Part shown: positions 32,489-38,572 of the stretch, in pieces
Position numbering within the stretch: position 1 is the first letter of the stretch
Layout of the letters: each line of letters opens with the position of its first letter
NCBI GenBank assembly: GCA_031418215.1
Contig: JANOXC010000161.1
Location: 1-38,572 of the forward strand
Length of the DNA stretch: 38,572 nt
Source of the DNA: JANOXC01 sp031418215
Lineage (GTDB): Bacteria > Bacteroidota > Bacteroidia > AKYH767-A > OLB10
Direction of reading: 5' to 3'
Program-made: the position numbers and the translations under genes
Notes under the pieces: model-generated
Database searches by the model: none
Told to the model about the DNA's origin: nothing
Seen by the model: the letters and a program-made list of their open reading frames with translations, nothing else

Positions 32489-33559
32489 ATGAAGATAAAA
32501 TTACTCACAACAATGTTATTGGGCATACCTGTCTTTGCCCATTCTCAAGTCAGCCTGAATGCCTCTATGGCACCACCGGTTAACACCACCATTATTTACA
32601 ATGATGCAAACGTACCTAATCCACCGTTTATATTTGGTAAAAGCGGAACCAACAATACCTGGGACTTTGCAAGTATTACTGCCTGGCCCGGAGCTGAGGA
32701 CACTACCTATGTGATAAGCCCTTCCGCTATTCCATTAGGTTCAGCTTTCCCATCTGCCACTCATTGTACTTATGAAGATGGAACAGGCACCTCCTACACA
32801 ATGATGCAAATCAATAGCAGCGGAATTAATTTTCTCGGATCCGTCTCCGATCTAAGCGGGTCAGGAAATTATATGGCTGTAGTCGCTAATCCCCCCCTCG
32901 TTGCAATGGCTTTCCCTTATACTTTCGGTAGTTCAGGAAATGGAACAAGCGTGGTTCAAATATTTACAACCGGTGCCGCTATCGGACAGCCTTCAGTGGA
33001 TTCTGTCCATTATAAAAGCACTATTACCGGTCAGCGCGATGTTATTGCTGCCGGTAATATGATATTGCCGTCAGGGACATTGCCTGCCATGCTTGAAAGA
33101 TCTATTAACAGCAGTATTGATACTTTATGGATGAAAGGCGCTATAACGCTTAATCAATGGATCATTGCACCTAATTTTCCACAAACATCATTAGATTCCT
33201 CTTTTTACTGGTACACCAATCAATCTTTGTTGCCTTATGCCCATGCCTTGTATGACAATACAGGTTTGCATGATGTAAATTTTTACAAAGCCACTATTTC
33301 AGGAATCGCTGAACATGAAAACAGCCTGTCAGCAAATGTTTATCCAAATCCTGTAACGGATGTACTGCATTTGAACATTGCAGAAAATTTTCAAGGGAAC
33401 CATGAAATAAGCATTTATAATTCTTGTGGGCAATTAGTAATGAAAGCAACTAACTGGCTTGATCAAATCAATGTTTCCCATTTGCATCCCGGTATTTATT
33501 TCATGAGATTGAATGATTCCTCAGGCAGAAATGTTTCGTTAAGGTTCATTAAGAGTTAA
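32489..33559 (+). CDS. secreted protein with T9SS type A sorting domain
   Basis: A 356-residue exported protein. A signal peptide covers residues 1-19 (MKIKLLTTMLLGIPVFAHS). The central part (about 25-270) is rich in Gly, Ser, Thr and Asn and lacks a domain I recognise; it contains no Cys-rich or catalytic motif. The last 75 residues are a typical T9SS C-terminal domain: SANVYPNPVTDVLHLNI, then VSHLHPGIYFMRLNDSSG and a final SLRFIKS. It would be moved across the outer membrane by T9SS and either released or anchored. It is monocistronic and ends at a bidirectional terminator. Confidence 0.9.
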   Translation: MKIKLLTTMLLGIPVFAHSQVSLNASMAPPVNTTIIYNDANVPNPPFIFGKSGTNNTWDFASITAWPGAEDTTYVISPSAIPLGSAFPSATHCTYEDGTGTSYTMMQINSSGINFLGSVSDLSGSGNYMAVVANPPLVAMAFPYTFGSSGNGTSVVQIFTTGAAIGQPSVDSVHYKSTITGQRDVIAAGNMILPSGTLPAMLERSINSSIDTLWMKGAITLNQWIIAPNFPQTSLDSSFYWYTNQSLLPYAHALYDNTGLHDVNFYKATISGIAEHENSLSANVYPNPVTDVLHLNIAENFQGNHEISIYNSCGQLVMKATNWLDQINVSHLHPGIYFMRLNDSSGRNVSLRFIKS

Positions 33560-33631
33560 CATAGTTGCCGCTATTAAAATCCTAATCAGAAGTAAAAACT
33601 TCTACTTTTTTCATTCAGAATATTATTCCAA

Positions 33632-33666
33632 AAAAATCCCGACGCTTTTCCAAAGTCGGGATTTTT
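33632..33666. terminator. bidirectional rho-independent terminator
   Basis: A perfect 12-bp stem, AAAAATCCCGAC (33632-33643) with GTCGGGATTTTT (33655-33666), and an 11-nt loop. It lies between the convergent T9SS cargo and cupin genes, with T-rich sequence on each strand's 3' side. Confidence 0.92.
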
Positions 33667-33694
33667 ATTTTAACAATTTAATATTATCTGTTTA

Positions 33695-34087
33695 TTAATC
33701 TTCATATCCGCTTTTAATTACCGTGGAAATCATTTTAAACTTTTCATTGGCATTTAAATTATGTCGGGCATGAGCAGGAATCACAATTCCATCACCTAAA
33801 TTAAGCTGGTAAGTGACATCTTTCATTATCAACTGCGCACTACCGTCAATAATCTGTATATAGGTATCGAATGGTGATGTTTTCTCCGCTAATTCCTCAC
33901 CCGCATCAAATGAACTTGCAGTAACATTACCTGTTGTTTTCTTGATTATGGTCTTGCTTACCACAGCATTGGGCAAATATTCAATAATTGCAACAATAAT
34001 ATGAACCTTTTCCTTTTCAATTTCTGATTCTTCAGCCAGCTGTTGCCTGCCATCATGATTAGTAAATTTATTATTATCGTTTGCCAT
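33695..34087 (-). CDS. cupin-domain protein
   Basis: A 130-residue soluble protein. The beta-barrel cupin region covers about residues 48-125 with TSPFDTYIQIIDGSAQL and LNLGDGIVIPAHARHNLNA, which give the second cupin motif (G-D-x-x-x-x-P-x-x-x-x-H, with His at HARH). The first motif has lost the usual H-x-H pair (FDTYIQII), so metal binding is doubtful. Many such small cupins are annotated only as cupin-domain proteins. Single gene, sharing its terminator with the convergent T9SS cargo gene. Function unknown. Confidence 0.88.
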   Translation of the reverse strand: MANDNNKFTNHDGRQQLAEESEIEKEKVHIIVAIIEYLPNAVVSKTIIKKTTGNVTASSFDAGEELAEKTSPFDTYIQIIDGSAQLIMKDVTYQLNLGDGIVIPAHARHNLNANEKFKMISTVIKSGYED

Positions 34088-34186
34088 TTTTTTTTTATAT
34101 ATCCTGTAATGTCAATGAATAATGATCAAAGAAAAATTGTTATTCGTTATTTACAAATTATAATTTAGGATGAGAATAATGCCTGA

Positions 34187-35455
34187 TCACTTTTTCTCCT
34201 GTTTATCCTGTGGCTGTTGATTTGAATTGTGATCTTGCTGTTTTGATTTTGGAGGATGTGTATTGCCTGAATTCTTGTTCTGTATAGTTTCTTTTGGCTG
34301 TTGTTTAACAGGTGATGTTGATTGTTTCTTGTCCATTTGATTAATCTGAGGTGGTTTCGAATGATTTTCCTTTATTTGTTCATTCTTTTGTTTTTGTGAA
34401 GGACTGTTATTGTGAGGCTGATTATTATCTTGATTCTGTTCTGTCTTCTTATTAACAGGTTGCTCCTGTTGTTGATTTTTCTGAGGATTTTCATTTTCAG
34501 GTTGCTTCTTGTTTTGAAGTTGTTCAGATTGTTTCACAGGTTTATTTTTTTGCTGATACTGTTCTGGATTGGACTTAGAAGGTTTTTCTATATGTTCCTT
34601 TTGCATTTGTCTTGATTTGTTCTGTTGATTTTCATTTTGAGGTTGCAATGTATTTTTTCTTTCCGATGCAGGTTTTAAATCACTTTCATGTACCACTTTT
34701 GTTGGAGCAGCTTTTTGCCCAGAATTATTTTTTTCTACTCGCGGACGATACATCTGTAACTGGTTGTTATTAAGACTTTGTCCGGGCTTATTACTTTCTT
34801 TTAGTTGAACCTGATTGACCGGCCTTCCTGTTAGTTTTTCAATATCCTTTCTTCCCGGCCCTTCATTATACTGCACATTGCTTCCATGATCATTATGAAT
34901 ATTATTGATTACAGTTGAATTATGGATGATGGTAACATTGTTGGAAGAGTTAACATAATAGTTATTCATATTTGATCGACCAAAATCCCGTTCTCTAACA
35001 AAAACCCAATGATCATTCGAAGCATAATATCCACTGCTGTAAGCAACACTTATGCTAATGCCCGGCTCAATTGGTGCCCAACCGTAATAACCTTCATTTC
35101 TTCTCCAGGTTACCCAACCAGGGCCCCATTCATTTCCCGGTACCCACATAGGTCCATAAACAGGATCCGAATACCAGCGTCCATAGTGAAACGGAGCCCA
35201 GCCCCAGGGATAATCTGAAAACCAGGTCCAACCTACTTCAGTATAAACCCAATGACCATTTGTTCTATAAGGTGAAAATCCGGCATCAACATTGGGCATC
35301 CAAACATATCCATAGTTTGGATTATCCACCCAAGTGCCATAGGGACTTAAATCATCATAAAAAATCTGAAAGCTTACCGCTACTTGAGCTGAAAGTCGCT
35401 GTGGCGCTATCCAAATAAATCCAATAAGCAAAAGTAAGAGAAACAATTTTTTCAT
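34187..35455 (-). CDS. YXWGXW-repeat secreted protein with Q/N-rich tail
   Basis: A 422-residue exported protein; I chose the start MKKLFLLLLL, because 14 residues from an upstream ATG would spoil the signal peptide. The signal peptide ends near LSAQ. Residues 25-135 hold the aromatic repeat region of DUF6600/YXWGXW-type proteins: SPYGTWVDNPNYGYVWMP, GHWVYTEVGWTWFSDYPWGW, HYGRWYSDPVYGPMWVP and WGPGWVTWRR...YYGWAPIEPG. Residues 200-422 are low-complexity and dominated by Gln, Asn, Lys and Pro, with no Cys. Such proteins are common in Bacteroidota and are not characterised; the tail is probably disordered. Monocistronic. Confidence 0.87.
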   Translation of the reverse strand: MKKLFLLLLLIGFIWIAPQRLSAQVAVSFQIFYDDLSPYGTWVDNPNYGYVWMPNVDAGFSPYRTNGHWVYTEVGWTWFSDYPWGWAPFHYGRWYSDPVYGPMWVPGNEWGPGWVTWRRNEGYYGWAPIEPGISISVAYSSGYYASNDHWVFVRERDFGRSNMNNYYVNSSNNVTIIHNSTVINNIHNDHGSNVQYNEGPGRKDIEKLTGRPVNQVQLKESNKPGQSLNNNQLQMYRPRVEKNNSGQKAAPTKVVHESDLKPASERKNTLQPQNENQQNKSRQMQKEHIEKPSKSNPEQYQQKNKPVKQSEQLQNKKQPENENPQKNQQQEQPVNKKTEQNQDNNQPHNNSPSQKQKNEQIKENHSKPPQINQMDKKQSTSPVKQQPKETIQNKNSGNTHPPKSKQQDHNSNQQPQDKQEKK

Positions 35456-35591
35456 TTTATTAAAGAATTTCACAATTGATAAAATCCAAATCAACATTTA
35501 ACATTGCTAAGATGCATTCATCAAATTATATAAATATTACAACAATTTAATTTAATGTTACAACATTCACTGATAACTTAATTGAAAGGAA

Positions 35592-37949
35592 TCAATATAA
35601 TTCTGCATATACCATTTTGCCTTTGCTTTTCACTAAACTGTTGATTGTTTTTTCCATAGTCAACCTTGCCATTAAATAACTAACAGTTGATTCAGCTCCC
35701 TGATTTAGATTCACATAACTCTCTTCCAAACCATCGTAACAGCCTCCTGTACAAGGATTATAGATAACCTGGTGAAGGTGATTATTTCCTAAGAACCAGT
35801 TGAATGCTGTCTTTAGCTTCTGCATATATTCATCATCCTTGAATTCATGATAGAATTTAGCCAAAGCCATAATGGTATAAGATACATCAATAGGCTGTTG
35901 GCCGCCCAACATTTCAGAGAATACTTTTTCATTTTTGCGCATCCAACTTTTATTGGAAATCACTTTGAAACCATCATTTATAAATGTCTTAGAAAGTAGA
36001 AATTTCAATGATGATAATGCAATTTCCTTATAAACTGATTCGCCGGTTGCAAACCATGCACATAACAATGCCTCCGGCAAAATGCTATTCGCGTAAGTCA
36101 GATAACTTTCAAACCATTGCCATTCATCATCCGCTTCATGTCTGTACATTTGCACCAACCGGTCAGCCAATACCTTTATCAAAGTAATGTATTTTGGAGT
36201 TTGATTTACACTATTCCGATAATACAATCCTTTAATTGCAAAAGCCAAAGCACGTGTTGAATGCATATTATTCAGACTTGACATGGAATTTTCAAACACC
36301 ATTTCAGCTTCTTGAATCAGCTCTTTAGGTAAAATTGCTTCAAAGGAAATCAAATAACCCAAAGCCCAGATCGCTCTTCCATTGGCATCGGCAAGATTGG
36401 TTTGATTATTTTGGGCCGTAAATTTTTTATCCTTATCTACATAATTCAGGAAATAACCCTCCTGCTGCTGACAGTATTTAATGAACTTAAAATATAAATC
36501 GATAAAATATAAATCACATTTATCAGACGTCAATTCATAATGCTGGCAAATAGCAATCAATGCCCTGGCATTATCATCAAGCGTATAACCCGATTGTATG
36601 TCAGGGGTGTTTAACTCGCTAAATTGTATCATGCCAAATGGTGTGGTCATTTTTTTAAGATGATCAAAATTCAGTTCAGGCAGATTATAATTTAAAGTGA
36701 TTTTTGTATCACTAATATTTTCGAACAATATCGCATGTGCAATTGCTGCATTTTCCCATGCTGTGGAGGCCATCCTGTGCAAACCGTTAGAACTAATCTC
36801 TTTTCTCAGCTTATCATCATTTAATAACTTGGTTACGGCTGGCCCCAATTGTCCCGGCTCCTCAAAATCAATGATAATACCTGCATCCCCCTGTAAAACT
36901 TCTTTTGCATGCGGTATTGGTGTTGAAATAATGGGACATCCGCAACTGATTGCATAGGAGAAGGTGCCACTAACGGCCTGGTTGGGATCATTAGATGTAA
37001 ATAAATAAATATCTGTTAACTGTAAATATTCCAGTAAAACTGGTAGCGGCAAAAAATAATTGATGAATTTCACAAAGTGCTGAATTCCCAATTCTTCGAC
37101 TTTTGCTTCCAACTTGTTGCGGTACTTTTCCGCTTCATGCTTAACAACTGATGGATGCGTCCTCCCGATTATTAAAAACAACACATCGGGATTTTGTTTG
37201 ATTATTTCCGGTAACGCAAGCAAAGTGGTTTCTATGCTCTTTCCCGAACTAAGTAAACCAAAGGTGGAAAGTATCTTCCTTCCCGAAAATTGATACTTCT
37301 CCTTAAGAATTTCCTTATTTACGTGCTGTACAAGATGTGTACCGTGAGGTATAATTGAAATTTTTGTAGCTGGAATGTCGTAATCTTCAATTAATATATT
37401 CGCTGATGACTTTGTCATTACAATCAAAGTAGCTACATTTCCTGCCATTTGTTGTACCTCGCTCTTGAGCAATTCATTTGGTCTGGGCAACACGGTGTGA
37501 AAAACCAAAATCAACGGCCTCCTTATTTCCTTTAGAAACTTGATAAATTCCACTTTCGTTTCATTAAAAAAACCAAATTCATGCTGTATCATTACCATTC
37601 CGATATCAACATTTTTGTTAATCGACTTAGATAACCATGAAAATGATTCTGGGAAATCGGTATTTAATACATACTTGATCTCATCAGTATATATATGACG
37701 TTCAGTCTTGGATTCTAAAGGGCAAATTCTTATTTTAAATGATTTGTCGAATTTTACATTTAAAGACCTGATTAAATCCTGAGAATAAGTGGCAATACCA
37801 CATTCTCTTGGTGGATAAGAAGTAATAAATAATATTTCAGTCGGTTTCGGAGTAATTTCAATTGATTGTATTGATGTCCTTACTATCTTCCTTTGATAGC
37901 CGGGCAGAGAATGATTATTGATCAGCTTATAAATAATATCTTTTCTCAT
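35592..37949 (-). CDS. two-domain GT4 glycosyltransferase with C-terminal helical-toroid-like domain
   Basis: A 785-residue cytoplasmic enzyme. Residues 35-415 are a GT-B glycosyltransferase of family GT4: FITSYPPRECGIATYSQDL (N-terminal acceptor side), IPHGTHLV, LSTFGLLSSGKSIETTL, and the donor-binding segment GCPIISTPIPHAKEVLQGDAGIIIDFEEP. Residues about 445-770 form a second, all-helical region with repeated patterns (YTLDDNARALIAICQHY, ANGRAIWALGYLISFE, QWFESYLTYANSILPEALL, GAESTVSYLMARL) that looks like an (alpha/alpha)6 toroid of glycoside-hydrolase type. The ATG overlaps the TGA of the GH130 gene (ATGA), so the two are translationally coupled and probably act on the same mannose-containing glycan. 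The sugar donor is unknown. Confidence 0.9.
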   Translation of the reverse strand: MRKDIIYKLINNHSLPGYQRKIVRTSIQSIEITPKPTEILFITSYPPRECGIATYSQDLIRSLNVKFDKSFKIRICPLESKTERHIYTDEIKYVLNTDFPESFSWLSKSINKNVDIGMVMIQHEFGFFNETKVEFIKFLKEIRRPLILVFHTVLPRPNELLKSEVQQMAGNVATLIVMTKSSANILIEDYDIPATKISIIPHGTHLVQHVNKEILKEKYQFSGRKILSTFGLLSSGKSIETTLLALPEIIKQNPDVLFLIIGRTHPSVVKHEAEKYRNKLEAKVEELGIQHFVKFINYFLPLPVLLEYLQLTDIYLFTSNDPNQAVSGTFSYAISCGCPIISTPIPHAKEVLQGDAGIIIDFEEPGQLGPAVTKLLNDDKLRKEISSNGLHRMASTAWENAAIAHAILFENISDTKITLNYNLPELNFDHLKKMTTPFGMIQFSELNTPDIQSGYTLDDNARALIAICQHYELTSDKCDLYFIDLYFKFIKYCQQQEGYFLNYVDKDKKFTAQNNQTNLADANGRAIWALGYLISFEAILPKELIQEAEMVFENSMSSLNNMHSTRALAFAIKGLYYRNSVNQTPKYITLIKVLADRLVQMYRHEADDEWQWFESYLTYANSILPEALLCAWFATGESVYKEIALSSLKFLLSKTFINDGFKVISNKSWMRKNEKVFSEMLGGQQPIDVSYTIMALAKFYHEFKDDEYMQKLKTAFNWFLGNNHLHQVIYNPCTGGCYDGLEESYVNLNQGAESTVSYLMARLTMEKTINSLVKSKGKMVYAELY

Positions 37950-38572
37950 TTTTTCATATTTAATAATAATTCATTTAATAATTCCGTAATGCTAACAGAG
38001 GCACAGGCAATTTGCTCATCAGCTGCACCGTAATAAATATATAATGTGTCTTCAATCTGGACACAACCTGTAGGAAAACAAACATTATTCACTTCGCCCT
38101 TTAATTCCCATTTATGTTCGGGCTTGAACAAGGCATATGGAAGTCTTGCAATCTCCTTTACCGGATTGTTAAGATCCAATAATGCTGCGCATGCTGAATA
38201 AACATAGCCTGCAATGGTATCGTGTACGCCGTGATATATTAGAAGCCATCCTTTATCAGTCTCAATCGGTGGACAACCCCCTCCTATATAACTTACCTCA
38301 TGATCGTGTTTGGGAGATAGAACAATAGACTCATTCAACTTAAGAAAATAATTTTGCCAAAAATCAGTTGTAAGTTCATCCAACTTATCTATTGAAACAA
38401 TTTGAATATCCGGCCTTATGCGATGCAGAAAATGCAATTTGCCTTTGATCCTTCTTGGGAAAAAAATTAAATTTTTATCCCAAATAAATATTTTTTTTCC
38501 TTGTTTTTCTAAAAGTCGATCATGTTCATTAAATCGGAGATATTTCTCATTAATTGCACCTTGAGCTTCCGC
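37946..38572 (-). CDS. GH130-family beta-mannoside phosphorylase/hydrolase, 5' partial
   Basis: The reading frame stays open to the right edge, so the N-terminus is outside the window; 208 codons are visible. GH130 landmarks are IFFPRRIKGKLHFLHRIRP, ESIVLSP, GGGCPPIETDKGWLLIYHGV (the family's strongest motif) and NVCFPTGCVQIEDTLYIYYG near the end. GH130 enzymes phosphorolyse or hydrolyse beta-mannosides. The Asp that acts as acid in the family lies in the part not seen, so the activity class cannot be decided. A TTG at 38437 is inside the domain and is not the start. The gene is coupled to the GT4 gene by a 4-nt overlap. Confidence 0.92.
   Translation of the reverse strand, partial: AEAQGAINEKYLRFNEHDRLLEKQGKKIFIWDKNLIFFPRRIKGKLHFLHRIRPDIQIVSIDKLDELTTDFWQNYFLKLNESIVLSPKHDHEVSYIGGGCPPIETDKGWLLIYHGVHDTIAGYVYSACAALLDLNNPVKEIARLPYALFKPEHKWELKGEVNNVCFPTGCVQIEDTLYIYYGAADEQIACASVSITELLNELLLNMKK

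Overview
The window reads as a low-GC member of the Bacteroidota. The evidence is a PorX-type type IX secretion (T9SS) regulator, two proteins with T9SS C-terminal sorting domains, promoter elements of the form TAnnTTTG (one with TTG 20 nt upstream), a chromosomal tRNA without encoded CCA, and the linkage of zapA, a 6S-like RNA and rny. A sphingobacterial or chitinophagal relative is a reasonable guess, but the sequence alone does not fix the family. I see no phage, insertion sequence or CRISPR array; this is chromosomal core and envelope gene content.

Layout. 1-5288 (+): a tripartite RND efflux operon (adaptor cut by the window edge, AcrB-like pump, TolC-like channel). 5302-8569 (-): an alanine-dehydrogenase-like protein lacking two catalytic residues, tsaE and porX; an HD-domain phosphohydrolase diverges from porX. 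10228-11598 (+): a vanadium-haloperoxidase/PAP2 lipoprotein, converging on a small cold-shock protein across a bidirectional terminator. 11.9-12.4 kb: a repeat-rich intergenic region with tRNA-Pro(GGG), its terminator, a large nested hairpin and a second copy of the tRNA 3' end. 12.5-16.7 kb (+): TerC-family protein, a coiled-coil protein, zapA, a 6S-like RNA, rny, then a small protein overlapping a nucleotidyltransferase.

16.8-30 kb is mainly a plus-strand envelope block: a YceI protein (-), a DUF748/AsmA-like protein, a duplicated-domain secreted protein, a coiled-coil lipoprotein, then a tight run of AI-2E-family permease, Dps, MlaE, MlaF, MlaD, alpha/beta hydrolase, a POTRA-like plus beta-barrel outer membrane protein, and a YihY membrane protein. 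The MlaEFD genes with an adjacent outer membrane barrel, and no MlaA or MlaC in view, are the best candidate here for a less-described system, probably envelope lipid transport.

30.1-38.6 kb: a SprB-like repeat protein with a T9SS sorting domain, split from its signal peptide by one in-frame TAA; a second T9SS cargo protein; a cupin; a YXWGXW-repeat protein with a Q/N-rich tail; and a translationally coupled pair of a two-domain GT4 glycosyltransferase and a GH130 enzyme that runs off the right edge. PorX and two T9SS cargo genes in one window suggest that the host has the secretion system, although its structural genes are not here.
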